Source of the DNA: Aestuariispira insulae | Lineage (GTDB): Bacteria; Pseudomonadota; Alphaproteobacteria; UBA8366; Aestuariispiraceae | Direction: 5' to 3' | DNA: 64,000 nt | Assembly: GCF_003385955.1 (NCBI RefSeq) | Contig: NZ_QRDW01000003.1 | Location: 186,001-250,000, forward strand | Shown: in pieces, positions 1-7,891 of the stretch | Numbering within the stretch: the stretch's first letter is position 1 | How the letters are laid out: the number at the start of each line of letters is the position of its first letter | Position numbers and translations under genes: made by a program | The notes under the pieces: model-generated | Told to the model about the DNA's origin: nothing | Seen by the model: only the letters and a program-made list of their open reading frames with translations | Databases searched by the model: none

Positions 1-466
1 CCATGCCCTCGACATCGATCAGTGCGCGCGCGGCGGATAACGCAAAAGCCCCGCCGGACCCGATGCCGATAATGCCGTCCTGGGGCTCGATCACGTCGCC
101 GGTGCCGGACAGGATCAGGGAGATATCCTTGTCCACAACCGCCATCATGGCTTCCAATTTGCGCAAATACCGGTCGGTGCGCCAATCCTTGGCCAGCTCG
201 ACACAGGCACGCTGCAACTGACGTGGATATTGTTCCAGTTTGGCTTCCAGGCGTTCAAACAGGGTGAAGGCATCAGCCGTCGCCCCTGCAAATCCGACCA
301 AAACACTGCCATCGGCCAATGGGCGCACTTTGCGGGCATTGGCCTTGAATACCGTGTTTCCCAGGCTGACCTGGCCATCGCCAGCCACGACAACCTTGCC
401 GTTCTTGCGGACCGACAGGATGGTGGTGCCGTGGAAAACCGGTGCATTTGAATTATGTTCGCTCAT
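1..466 (-). CDS. hslV: HslV, ATP-dependent protease peptidase subunit (3' end cut by window edge)
   Basis: Peptidase subunit of the HslUV (ClpQY) cytoplasmic protease, which degrades unfolded and regulatory proteins with the ATPase HslU. Translation from the ATG at 466 gives 155 residues, about 30 short of the usual ~185, so the C-terminus lies left of the window. A 13-residue propeptide ([13 protein letters not shown]) precedes [10 protein letters not shown], making Thr14 the catalytic threonine exposed after self-cleavage. [46 protein letters not shown] and [15 protein letters not shown] match the family throughout. hslU would be expected further left. The gene points away from hisB, a common alphaproteobacterial layout, but here a lipoprotein gene lies between them. 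Confidence 0.96.
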   Translation of the reverse strand, partial: MSEHNSNAPVFHGTTILSVRKNGKVVVAGDGQVSLGNTVFKANARKVRPLADGSVLVGFAGATADAFTLFERLEAKLEQYPRQLQRACVELAKDWRTDRYLRKLEAMMAVVDKDISLILSGTGDVIEPQDGIIGIGSGGAFALSAARALIDVEGM

Positions 467-580
467 GTCCCGGATATGAGGGATCACCCCCGAAACGTCA
501 ATGGGGGAGGGGAAATGAGGCCGTAAAAATCACAGTTCCGTCATTTCCCCCAGATGATCGGAAACCCGATAAAGCCGCTC

Positions 581-1327
581 TTAGATGAGGAAGGGCTGAT
601 AGTAGGGGTTAACCGGTTTTGAGGCAGCCTTTGATGATGAAGGTATTTCTTCCCGGACGGGATGATTGTCCGGCATGTTTCCTTTTTGCTTCAAACCTCC
701 CGCCAGGCTTTTGTCGCGGCCCGTTAGGCGATCCAAAGCAAGCAGGCGCTTGTCTTCAACCTTCTCCAGTTTTTTCCAGAGGGCATCAGACATGTCTTCT
801 TCCTGCACCTGGCATTCCGGCACATCATCTCCCCAGTTCAGGCAGGTGCGCTTCAATTTGCCCTCTTTGATCATCTCGCGCCGGATAACAAGCTCAGAAA
901 GCTCGTTGAAATAATCATGAGCGTCTTGTGCGGAACTGAACTCGCCGGGTACCAGGACAAAAAATTGTTCATCGGGATATTCGCGCATAGATCCGGTCGC
1001 GGCATCAACAGAAAAACCGATAATGCCGCCGATGAGGATATTGCCAAATGTTACCGGTTCCAATTCGGACGGCACCATAACTGTTTCCGGAAGATGGCCC
1101 TTCTTTTCACAGGTGATGTATAAATCGGACCAGGAGCGATCAACGCTGACGGTTCTGGGCGTGCTTGGAATGGTGCTGACCCGCTCATTGCCCTGGGAAA
1201 GCTGACAGGTCGCGCCCGCAGGCTGTGTGGTGACTTCGATTTCTTGATCTGTACCCGTGACGATGGCGGCGCAGTTGGTCAACGCACCCAGCATCGTCAG
1301 CAGGAACAGCCTGCTGACCCATTTCAT
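581..1327 (-). CDS. putative lipoprotein of unknown function
   Basis: A 248-residue protein of unknown function. It begins with a basic residue, a hydrophobic stretch and a lipobox (LTNC, Cys19), so it should be a lipid-anchored envelope protein. The next ~45 residues (IVTGTDQEIEVTTQPAGATC, then a threonine/proline-rich strand) resemble the short beta-sandwich PEGA-like segments of other small lipoproteins. A glycine-rich hydrophobic stretch follows (GNILIGGIIGFSVDAATGSM), then a charged, probably helical C-terminus. It sits alone between hslV and hisB, on the hslV strand. The ATG at 1327 is preceded by GGGGGAA, a good ribosome binding site. The function is unknown; only the lipoprotein assignment is well supported. 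Confidence 0.75.
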   Translation of the reverse strand: MKWVSRLFLLTMLGALTNCAAIVTGTDQEIEVTTQPAGATCQLSQGNERVSTIPSTPRTVSVDRSWSDLYITCEKKGHLPETVMVPSELEPVTFGNILIGGIIGFSVDAATGSMREYPDEQFFVLVPGEFSSAQDAHDYFNELSELVIRREMIKEGKLKRTCLNWGDDVPECQVQEEDMSDALWKKLEKVEDKRLLALDRLTGRDKSLAGGLKQKGNMPDNHPVREEIPSSSKAASKPVNPYYQPFLI

Positions 1328-1625
1328 GGTATTCCCCCAATATTAAATATTCGTTTTCTAACGAAAGAATATTTCTTTAAGCCAGTTTGCGCTGTCTGGC
1401 AATCCCGGCACGGTTTTGGGCAATGATTGGCTGCGGAATAGGGGCTTAATGCTCACATTATTCCGATCATGCGTGCGCTTGAGGCCGGTTATTTCACATT
1501 TTTAACCGCATGGTGGCTGGAAACTCCTGGGCAGGACTGCTAAAAAACCGCGTCCTGCCGGGTTCGGCGTCTTGTGAGATGACGCACTCAGATTCAGGAA
1601 GGCAATAAAGTGAAGGATCAGGCCC
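1328..1625. other. intergenic region between lipoprotein gene and hisB
   Basis: 298 bases that must hold the divergent promoters of the lipoprotein gene and the his operon. An inverted repeat, GGCAGGAC (1530-1537) and GTCCTGCC (1552-1559), encloses a 14-nt A-rich loop and would lie in the his leader. No histidine-rich leader peptide is visible, so classic attenuation is not supported. No strong sigma-70 hexamer pair was recognised. Confidence 0.5.
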
Positions 1626-2225
1626 ATGCGCCAGGCGACAGTAGAACGCAATACCAATGAAACCCGCATTTCCGCCAGCGTCGATCTGGACGGTTCGGGG
1701 AAATATGACGTTTCCACCGGGATCGGGTTTCTGGATCATATGTTGGAACAGCTGTCGCGCCATAGCCTGATGGATTTGAACCTGCGGGCCCAGGGTGATC
1801 TGCATATCGATTTCCACCACACCACCGAAGACAGCGGCTATGTGGTTGGTGAGGCGGTGGCCAAGGCCCTTGGCGACCGCAAAGGTATTACCCGCTATGG
1901 TCATGCTTATATCCCGATGGATGAGACGCTCACCCGAGTGGCGATCGATCTTTCCAACCGGCCTTATCTGGTCTGGAAGGTGAAGTTCAGCCAACCGAAG
2001 CTGGGCGATTTTGATACTGAGCTGTTCAAGGAATGGTTCCAGGCCTTTACCATGGCTTCGGGCATGAATTTACATGTGGAAAACCTCTATGGAGAGAATA
2101 ACCACCATATCATCGAGAGCTGTTTCAAGGGCCTGGCCCGGGCGCTGCGGGTGGCGATCGAAATTGATCCCCGCAAGGCCGATGCCGTCCCATCCACCAA
2201 AGGAACCCTCGGCGGTTCCCTTTGA
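1626..2225 (+). CDS. hisB: imidazoleglycerol-phosphate dehydratase HisB
   Basis: Sixth step of histidine synthesis: dehydration of imidazole glycerol phosphate to imidazole acetol phosphate by a Mn-dependent cytoplasmic enzyme. The 199-residue protein is the normal monofunctional length. The metal-binding histidine motifs of both half-domains are present: [14 protein letters not shown] (His38 region), DFHHTTED (His64/His65) and ENNHHIIES (His160/His161). The ATG at 1626 follows GAAGGAT at a good distance. It is the first gene of a same-strand run hisB-hisH-hisA-hisF-x-hisE-HIT. Confidence 0.97.
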   Translation: MRQATVERNTNETRISASVDLDGSGKYDVSTGIGFLDHMLEQLSRHSLMDLNLRAQGDLHIDFHHTTEDSGYVVGEAVAKALGDRKGITRYGHAYIPMDETLTRVAIDLSNRPYLVWKVKFSQPKLGDFDTELFKEWFQAFTMASGMNLHVENLYGENNHHIIESCFKGLARALRVAIEIDPRKADAVPSTKGTLGGSL

Positions 2226-2289
2226 TACTGACAAAAGAGGCGATTTTTCCGTCTCTTAATCCCACTTACATAAAGTGAGGTCTTAGAAG

Positions 2290-2916
2290 ATGTCCGTTGC
2301 CATTATCGACTATGGTTCGGGAAACCTGCGGTCTGCGGCCAAGGCTTTTGAACATGTCTGTGATGACCAGGTTTTGGTCACCAGTGATCCCTCCGCCGTG
2401 CGCGCCGCCAGCCATATCGTGCTGCCAGGCGTTGGCGCATTCGCCGATTGCCGAAAGGGCCTGGCTGCGGTTGCCGGCATGGAGGAGACCCTGCATGAAG
2501 TGGTGATCGAGGGTGGTCGGCCGTTCCTGGGCATCTGTGTCGGTATGCAATTGATGGCAAGCGTGGGCGAAGAATTTGGCGAAACCGCAGGCCTGGACTG
2601 GATCCGGGGGCGGATCAAGGCGATAGAACCCGCCGACCCGGCGCTTAAGATCCCGCATATGGGTTGGAATGAGCTGCATGGCCTGCATGATCATGCGGTT
2701 TTAGACGGCATTGATCACGGCGCTTACGCCTATTTCGTGCATAGCTTCCACTTTGTGCCGGATAGCAACGATCACCTGCTGGCGACAGTGGATTATGGCG
2801 GCAACCTGACCGCGGCGATCGGCCGGGACAATATGGTCGGCACCCAGTTCCACCCCGAAAAGAGCCAGGCGACGGGCCTGCGGCTCATTGAAAATTTCAT
2901 CAAATGGAAACCCTGA
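2290..2916 (+). CDS. hisH: imidazole glycerol phosphate synthase glutaminase subunit HisH
   Basis: Class I glutamine amidotransferase that hydrolyses glutamine and channels ammonia to HisF. At 208 residues it has the usual length. The catalytic triad is visible: Cys83 in [10 protein letters not shown], and His188 and Glu190 in TQFHPEKS. The oxyanion strand sequence [10 protein letters not shown] is present. A ribosome binding site (GTGAGG) precedes the ATG. The gene ends 13 bases before hisA, indicating cotranscription. Confidence 0.97.
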   Translation: MSVAIIDYGSGNLRSAAKAFEHVCDDQVLVTSDPSAVRAASHIVLPGVGAFADCRKGLAAVAGMEETLHEVVIEGGRPFLGICVGMQLMASVGEEFGETAGLDWIRGRIKAIEPADPALKIPHMGWNELHGLHDHAVLDGIDHGAYAYFVHSFHFVPDSNDHLLATVDYGGNLTAAIGRDNMVGTQFHPEKSQATGLRLIENFIKWKP

Positions 2917-2929
2917 AGGCGCGTGCAAT

Positions 2930-3649
2930 ATGATTTTATATCCGGCAATTGATCTGAAAGACGGCCAGTGCGTGCGCCTGCTGCGTGGTGACATGGACAA
3001 GGCCACGGTTTTCAATGATGACGCAGGCGCCCAGGCCAAGGCCTTTGCCGATGCCGGCGCTGAATGGCTGCATGTGGTGGATCTGAATGGGGCCTTTGAG
3101 GGCAAACCGGTCAATGCGGATGCGGTGGAAAGCATCCTGAAAAACAGCTCCATGCCGGTGCAGTTGGGTGGCGGCATCCGATCTGTCCATCAGGTGGGTG
3201 ACTGGCTGGAACGTGGCCTGTCCCGCGTGATCTTAGGCACAGTTGCGGTCAAGGATCCTGCCGTAGTGATCGAGGCCTGTAAACTATTCCCTGGCCAAGT
3301 GGCGGTCGGCATTGATGCGCTCAAAGGCTATGTGGCGGTGGAAGGCTGGGCGGAAGCCACCGAAGTGACCGTCATTGATCTGGCGAAAAAGTTTGAGGAT
3401 GCCGGTGTTGCGGCGATCATCTATACCGATATCGACCGCGATGGTGCCATGCAGGGCCCCAATGTGGAGGCCACAAAGGCACTGGCGGAAGCAACCTCAA
3501 TCCCGGTCATTGCGTCGGGCGGGGTGTCCAGCCTGGGCGACTTGACTGCTTTGCGCGATACCGGCGTGATCGCGGGCGCGATCTCTGGCCGGGCGCTCTA
3601 TGATGGCGAGATTGATCTGGCGGAAGCGCTGAAATTGTTGCGGAACTGA
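2930..3649 (+). CDS. hisA: phosphoribosylformimino-AICAR phosphate isomerase HisA
   Basis: Amadori isomerase of histidine synthesis (ProFAR to PRFAR), a (beta/alpha)8 barrel. The reading frame is open from 2888, but the family begins at [12 protein letters not shown], so the ATG at 2930 (239 residues, preceded by GAAGGCG) is the start. Catalytic Asp8 (AIDLKDG) and Asp129 (VGIDALKG) are both present, as are the phosphate-binding segments LGGGIRS and IASGGVSS. It is paralogous to hisF downstream, as expected for these two half-barrel-derived enzymes. Confidence 0.97.
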   Translation: MILYPAIDLKDGQCVRLLRGDMDKATVFNDDAGAQAKAFADAGAEWLHVVDLNGAFEGKPVNADAVESILKNSSMPVQLGGGIRSVHQVGDWLERGLSRVILGTVAVKDPAVVIEACKLFPGQVAVGIDALKGYVAVEGWAEATEVTVIDLAKKFEDAGVAAIIYTDIDRDGAMQGPNVEATKALAEATSIPVIASGGVSSLGDLTALRDTGVIAGAISGRALYDGEIDLAEALKLLRN

Positions 3650-3679
3650 AACGAATAGACGTGAAGAGGCGTTAGGCCC

Positions 3680-4450
3680 ATGCTGACAACCCGGATTATC
3701 CCCTGCCTGGACGTGAAAGACGGGCGTGTGGTCAAGGGCGTGAATTTTGTTGATCTGGTGGATGCGGGCGATCCCGTTGAACAGGCCAAGGTTTATGACG
3801 CGGCCGGCGCGGATGAGCTGACCTTCCTGGATATCACCGCGAGTTCTGACAATCGCGATACCATCTATGATGTGGTGGCAAGAACCGCCGAACAGGTCTT
3901 CATGCCGCTCACCGTCGGTGGCGGTGTGCGCACGGTCGAGGATATCCGCAAGCTTCTGCTGGCCGGCGCGGACAAGGCCTCAATCATGACAGCCGCCGTG
4001 CATAACCCGGATTTCGTGAAAGAAGCTGCCGAACGTTTTGGCAGCCAATGCATTGTGGTGGCGCTGGATGCCAAGACGGTGGCACCGGGCAAGTGGGAGA
4101 TCTTCACCCATGGCGGCCGGAATCCCACCGGCATTGACGCGGTGGGATGGGCAAAACGCATGGTCGAGCTGGGCGCAGGCGAGCTGCTGCTTACCTCCAT
4201 GGACCGGGACGGCACCAAGCAAGGCTTTAATCTGGAGCTGACCCGCGCGGTCTCTGATGCTGTTTCCGTGCCGGTGATCGCCTCCGGCGGGGTCGGCACT
4301 TTGGATCATCTGGTGGAGGGGGTGACAGAGGGCCATGCCTCTGCTGTGCTGGCGGCCTCGATCTTCCATTTTGGTGAATATACCATCGCTGAAGCCAAGG
4401 CCCATATGGCGGCCGCCGGGGTCAAGATCCGGCCTGTTCAAACGGCATGA
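3680..4450 (+). CDS. hisF: imidazole glycerol phosphate synthase cyclase subunit HisF
   Basis: Cyclase half of IGP synthase: combines PRFAR with ammonia from HisH to give IGP and AICAR. The 256 residues form the expected barrel. Catalytic Asp11 ([12 protein letters not shown]) and Asp130 (VVALDAKT) are present, with [20 protein letters not shown] and VIASGGVGT. The segment normally reading SINTAAV is SIMTAAV here: Met103 replaces the nearly invariant Asn103 (codon atg at 3986-3988). The stop codon overlaps the start of the next gene (ATGA). Identity is certain; the effect of the substitution is unknown. Confidence 0.96.
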   Translation: MLTTRIIPCLDVKDGRVVKGVNFVDLVDAGDPVEQAKVYDAAGADELTFLDITASSDNRDTIYDVVARTAEQVFMPLTVGGGVRTVEDIRKLLLAGADKASIMTAAVHNPDFVKEAAERFGSQCIVVALDAKTVAPGKWEIFTHGGRNPTGIDAVGWAKRMVELGAGELLLTSMDRDGTKQGFNLELTRAVSDAVSVPVIASGGVGTLDHLVEGVTEGHASAVLAASIFHFGEYTIAEAKAHMAAAGVKIRPVQTA

Positions 4451-5040
4451 GACAAGTGGCCCACCTTCAGTCAAGAGCACGGTGTTACCAGACTTTTCTG
4501 CTGGTTTTTCTGGTGTGTATATCGCTGTTTTCCACTCTTTGCCGGGCAGAGGAGTGGGACCAGCATTCCCTTTGGGATGGAGATCTAATGATCTCGGTAC
4601 CTAAAGGCTATTACCTTATGCCTCTCCAAAATGAAAACGAAGATCACCCGTTTTATGACTTGGGGGATGCCATTATTATTTCCAGCACGGTCCGTGAAGA
4701 TCATATGGTCCTAGCGCTTTTGAATGAGCCGATGAGAAAGGCTGATGTGGAACAGCAATTGTTCGGCTACAGCGTTCCGATGCAGGCGACCAAGTTTCTC
4801 ATTTGGTGGAACGAGAGCGATGTTGTTTTTCATGAAGAGCAGTTGCGTGAGATTAACGGCCGCAAATTTGCCATACTGGATAAGGAAAGTACGGACGAGG
4901 GGGAGCGGTCCCGCAATATTACGGCTTTTACCTCCTATAAAGGCAGGATGCTGACATTCAATTATTATTCTTCTGCGGATCAGAAGGAACTGGATGTTGA
5001 AACTGCTATGAGAATTCTTGAATCCATAGAGCTGAATTAG
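4447..5040 (+). CDS. unrecognised secreted protein inside the his operon
   Basis: A 197-residue protein that I do not recognise. A long N-terminus with a strongly hydrophobic core ([13 protein letters not shown]) and a likely signal peptidase site near CRA-EE (about residue 34) suggest export to the periplasm. The mature part is acidic and mixed alpha/beta, with aromatic strands ([17 protein letters not shown]) and a C-terminal helix ([16 protein letters not shown]). Its start overlaps the hisF stop by 4 bases and hisE follows 18 bases later, so it is translated within the operon. It is visibly more AT-rich than the his genes, suggesting an inserted gene. Nothing suggests a role in histidine synthesis. 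Confidence 0.75.
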   Translation: MRQVAHLQSRARCYQTFLLVFLVCISLFSTLCRAEEWDQHSLWDGDLMISVPKGYYLMPLQNENEDHPFYDLGDAIIISSTVREDHMVLALLNEPMRKADVEQQLFGYSVPMQATKFLIWWNESDVVFHEEQLREINGRKFAILDKESTDEGERSRNITAFTSYKGRMLTFNYYSSADQKELDVETAMRILESIELN

Positions 5041-5058
5041 TTTTCAGGGAGACCGCCC

Positions 5059-5394
5059 GTGAGCAAGAAACACGCAAACTGGAAAATCCTCGATGATCTT
5101 TATGATGAGATCGTTTCCCGCAAGGGCGGGGATCCGGAGAAATCCCATACTGCGCGCCTGTTTTCCAGGGGCACGGACAAGATTGCCCAGAAACTGGGTG
5201 AAGAAGCGGTGGAAACCGTGATTGAGGCGGTCAAGGGCAACCGGGATAAGCTGGTTTCGGAAAGCGCCGATCTTTTTTATCATCTGATGGTGCTCTGGGC
5301 GGACCAGGGGGTTGCCCCTGATGATGTGTTTGATGAATTGGCGCGCCGCCGCGGCATATCCGGCATTGATGAGAAAAAATCCCGCAAGGGCTGA
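5059..5394 (+). CDS. hisE: phosphoribosyl-ATP pyrophosphatase HisE
   Basis: Second step of histidine synthesis: removes pyrophosphate from phosphoribosyl-ATP. The 111 residues are a MazG-like all-alpha NTP pyrophosphohydrolase with the metal-binding helix KLGEEAVETVIEA and the second acidic helix SESADLFYHLMVLW. The start is GTG at 5059, set by CAGGGAG at 5045-5051. No hisI partner domain is fused, as in other alphaproteobacteria, where hisI lies elsewhere. Confidence 0.96.
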   Translation: MSKKHANWKILDDLYDEIVSRKGGDPEKSHTARLFSRGTDKIAQKLGEEAVETVIEAVKGNRDKLVSESADLFYHLMVLWADQGVAPDDVFDELARRRGISGIDEKKSRKG

Positions 5395-5418
5395 ATTCTA
5401 AACAGGGGAATGACGATC

Positions 5419-5784
5419 ATGGGCTATGACGACCAGAACATCTTCGCGAAGATCCTCCGGGGCGAGATCCCCTGCGACAAGGTTTTTGAAAGCGAGCATG
5501 CGCTGGCTTTCCGGGATATCAATCCCCTGGCCCCGGTGCATGTGCTGGTTATCCCCAAAGGGGCTTATGTCTCCATGGACGATTTTTCGGCCAATGCCAG
5601 CGATGCGGAGATCGCGGATTACATCCGGGCGCTGGGCACGGTCGCGCGGGAGCTGGATCTACAGGAAAGCGGTTATCGCATTTTGGCCAACCATGGCCGC
5701 GATGCGCATCAGGAAGTACCGCATCTGCATATCCATCTCTTTGGCAAGCGGGATATGAAGGGCATGTTGCCTAAACAGGCCTAA
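5419..5784 (+). CDS. histidine triad (HIT) family nucleotide-binding protein
   Basis: HinT-like hydrolase or transferase acting on nucleoside phosphoramidates; cytoplasmic. The C-terminal triad HLHIHLF is present, with an upstream conserved His-Glu (NHGRDAHQEVPHLH) and the N-terminal segment IFAKILRGEIPCDKV. An ATG at 5410 touches the Shine-Dalgarno AGGGGA (5404-5409) directly, while the ATG at 5419 lies 9 bases after it, so 5419 (121 residues) is preferred. A HIT gene following hisE is a common alphaproteobacterial arrangement. Confidence 0.93.
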   Translation: MGYDDQNIFAKILRGEIPCDKVFESEHALAFRDINPLAPVHVLVIPKGAYVSMDDFSANASDAEIADYIRALGTVARELDLQESGYRILANHGRDAHQEVPHLHIHLFGKRDMKGMLPKQA

Positions 5785-5812
5785 GCCCGGGTCTTCTTTT
5801 CAGGAAATAGAG

Positions 5813-6487
5813 ATGAAGTTGAAATTACCAAAAGCAACTCTGTTTTTGCTTGGCTTTGTTGTTCTGCTTGGTTGCAAGAGGGAATTTACGTATGAGCGGC
5901 CGACCGCAGAACAGTATCAACAGGTTATCAACGGTGAAAAAGCCTTGGTATACCTGGGGTCTCGGGGTGAATCGCGGGGGACTTATGATTTTCTGTGGCG
6001 TGTGACGTTGGTTGAAGATTCCATCCAATCCGCGAGATGGCAGGATGATTCTTCTTCCCGGAAATTCCCGGTTTATAAGCTTGCAAGCCAGTATTCTCCA
6101 TTATCCTGGGCTCATGAAAACGGTGCGTTGCCGGAAAAATGGATTAGTTCTGTTGGCGGTGGTTATTTTGTTGTTTCACCCGGCAAATATAAGCTGCCGG
6201 AAATAGGATATTGGTTCCAAAAATATGACTATCATATGGTTCGATCAGATCTCCCCATTGGTGAGGTTGAAATCAATGCAGGTGAAGTTCTTGATCTTGG
6301 GACTGTGGTAGTAAACCAGGATAACTGGACTGAAGACGGGCATTTCGCACTTCTATCTGTTCTCTCAGAACGTGATTTGAGTGGAAGCATGGAAAAGATA
6401 GGTGTTCCACTGGAGTTGATAGAGAAACTCCAATCACGTCCGGTGCAACTGAATTACCGACGGGTTGATTACCCTGAATCGGAATAG
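5813..6487 (+). CDS. putative lipoprotein of unknown function
   Basis: A 224-residue protein with a signal peptide and lipobox (VLLGC, Cys21), so it is probably membrane-anchored. The rest is strand-rich, with aromatic residues (YDFLWRVTLVEDSIQSARW and a GGGYFVVSPGKYKLP turn), suggesting a beta-sandwich carbohydrate- or ligand-binding fold. I recognise no family. It follows the HIT gene by 28 bases on the same strand and is clearly more AT-rich than the his genes, like the secreted protein at 4447. Possibly a late insertion at the end of the his operon. Confidence 0.7.
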   Translation: MKLKLPKATLFLLGFVVLLGCKREFTYERPTAEQYQQVINGEKALVYLGSRGESRGTYDFLWRVTLVEDSIQSARWQDDSSSRKFPVYKLASQYSPLSWAHENGALPEKWISSVGGGYFVVSPGKYKLPEIGYWFQKYDYHMVRSDLPIGEVEINAGEVLDLGTVVVNQDNWTEDGHFALLSVLSERDLSGSMEKIGVPLELIEKLQSRPVQLNYRRVDYPESE

Positions 6488-6513
6488 CTGGAAATATTGT
6501 CGGGTCTTTTGAT

Positions 6514-7194
6514 TTAGCGCCGAAGCAAGCGCAAAAGATTCAGGATCGACCCCAGGGCCGCCGCCACATAAGTATAGGCGCAGGCCTTGAGGATCTCCCG
6601 CGCCGCCGGCAGGTCATCCTTTGGCAGATAGCCGCCATGTTCCAGAATGGGAAGCGCCCGGTTGAAACTGGCGTCAATTTCCACCGGCAAGGTCGAGAGA
6701 TGCACTATCACGCCCAATAAACCGGTCAGCAGGAAGCCAAAAAGACCGATTACGAAGGCAAGCGGCCCTGCGATGAAGAGCGAGCCGATACTGGCCACCA
6801 CGATCATCACATTGCCGATCTGCTGCCAGATCCGGACGGATTTGACCAACTGGGTGCGCCGGGCCAGCGGTTTGTACCCATCCCGGTCCTGGATGGCATG
6901 GCTGACCTCGTGGGCGGCGACGGCAATAGCGGTCAGCGAGCGTCCGTGGTAATAATCCTTGGAAAGGCGCACGGCCTTGTTGATGGGGTCATAATGATCC
7001 CCCTGGTCGGTCACTTCCACGGGAATATGGGACAGTTTATAGCCGTCCAGCAGATGCCGGGCCAATTCGCCGCCGGTGCCGGGATAGTCGGGCCGGTCGG
7101 CATTATGGCGCGCCAGGACGCGCTTGGTCCATAGGCCGGGCCCAAAAATGACTGCGGCGAATAAGATGATCAGGAAAAGTCCCAGGAACGGCAT
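6514..7194 (-). CDS. membrane zinc metallopeptidase, YugP family
   Basis: An integral-membrane neutral zinc metallopeptidase (COG2738/YugP type). The 226 residues start with a transmembrane helix (about 3-22). The zinc-binding motif HEVSH (95-99, within AVAAHEVSHAIQDRDGY) is followed by two hydrophobic helices (~125-170) and VEIDASFNRALPIL, where the acidic residue probably gives the third ligand. The length fits the family. Substrate unknown. Convergent with the lipoprotein gene to its left; a short gap separates it from a mini membrane protein gene on its own strand. Confidence 0.88.
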   Translation of the reverse strand: MPFLGLFLIILFAAVIFGPGLWTKRVLARHNADRPDYPGTGGELARHLLDGYKLSHIPVEVTDQGDHYDPINKAVRLSKDYYHGRSLTAIAVAAHEVSHAIQDRDGYKPLARRTQLVKSVRIWQQIGNVMIVVASIGSLFIAGPLAFVIGLFGFLLTGLLGVIVHLSTLPVEIDASFNRALPILEHGGYLPKDDLPAAREILKACAYTYVAAALGSILNLLRLLRR

Positions 7195-7291
7195 TTCCAG
7201 GCTCCGACGGAAAAGAGGTCACTCTCCCCAATGTGGGGAATGGCTCCCTTTCCGGCAAGCCTGAAAACAGGGCCGGGTTCTTGTGCGGGTG

Positions 7292-7459
7292 TCAGAGCTT
7301 GGAAAAGCTCCAGATGCCAATCTGGACGGAAACGACCCCGCTTAACACCAGACCGGCCCAAACCAGGCTTTCGAAGCCGAACATCATCAGCCCGGCATAA
7401 CCCAGGATAACGATCACACCGACAAGCGCGAGAATGATGGGTTTGAGATTTTCGGCCAT
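7292..7459 (-). CDS. small two-helix membrane protein (paralogue A)
   Basis: A 55-residue hydrophobic protein with two predicted transmembrane segments (IILALVGVIVILGYAGLMMF and the LVWAGLVLSGVVSVQIGIW stretch). The start at 7459 is set by GAGGAG seven bases upstream. It aligns over its whole length with the next small ORF (7588-7773): both read L-x-L-V-G-hydrophobic-V-I-x-G-Y-A, then M-x-F-G. The two are therefore a tandem duplication. No known family; function unknown. Confidence 0.65.
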   Translation of the reverse strand: MAENLKPIILALVGVIVILGYAGLMMFGFESLVWAGLVLSGVVSVQIGIWSFSKL

Positions 7460-7587
7460 TTGTCTACTCCTCAGTCTGCAGACCATTGTTGCTTTCTGAG
7501 GAGGATTGTATGGGCCAGCAACAAACGCTTCCTTGATTCAAATCAAGAAAGCATTCCCTGTGACAGCCTGCCGCAGGGCGAGGCGGC

Positions 7588-7773
7588 TCAGGCGCAGCCC
7601 TTCGGGGAGGACCACCAGAACAGATTGAATACACAGAGGGGGAAAATGGCCATGGCCAGCCAGAAGACGGCTTCGACACCAAAAACCATGCCGGCTGCAT
7701 AGCCCGCAATCACGATCAGGCCGACCAGAACCAGCAGAACAGCCTTCATATGTTCTTTGACAACTTCCAACAT
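7588..7773 (-). CDS. small two-helix membrane protein (paralogue B)
   Basis: A 61-residue hydrophobic protein paralogous to the 55-residue one just downstream: AVLLVLVGLIVIAGYAAGMV followed by VFWLAMAIFPLCVFNLFWW. Starts at 7773 (MLEVVKEH) or 7749 (MKAVLL) are possible; neither has a strong Shine-Dalgarno, and the paralogue alignment allows both. The gene lies between paralogue A and the large permease, all on the same strand, so it may be cotranscribed with either. Confidence 0.55.
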   Translation of the reverse strand: MLEVVKEHMKAVLLVLVGLIVIAGYAAGMVFGVEAVFWLAMAIFPLCVFNLFWWSSPKGCA

Positions 7774-7891
7774 AATATTTGCCCACTTTACGGCCGCGTT
7801 TTCACGGCATTTATTGATGTGTCTTCCTAGACGCACCGGGGAAATACCCTTTGTATGCTGGCAAGTCAATTGGCCATTTGCCGCACCCGGC

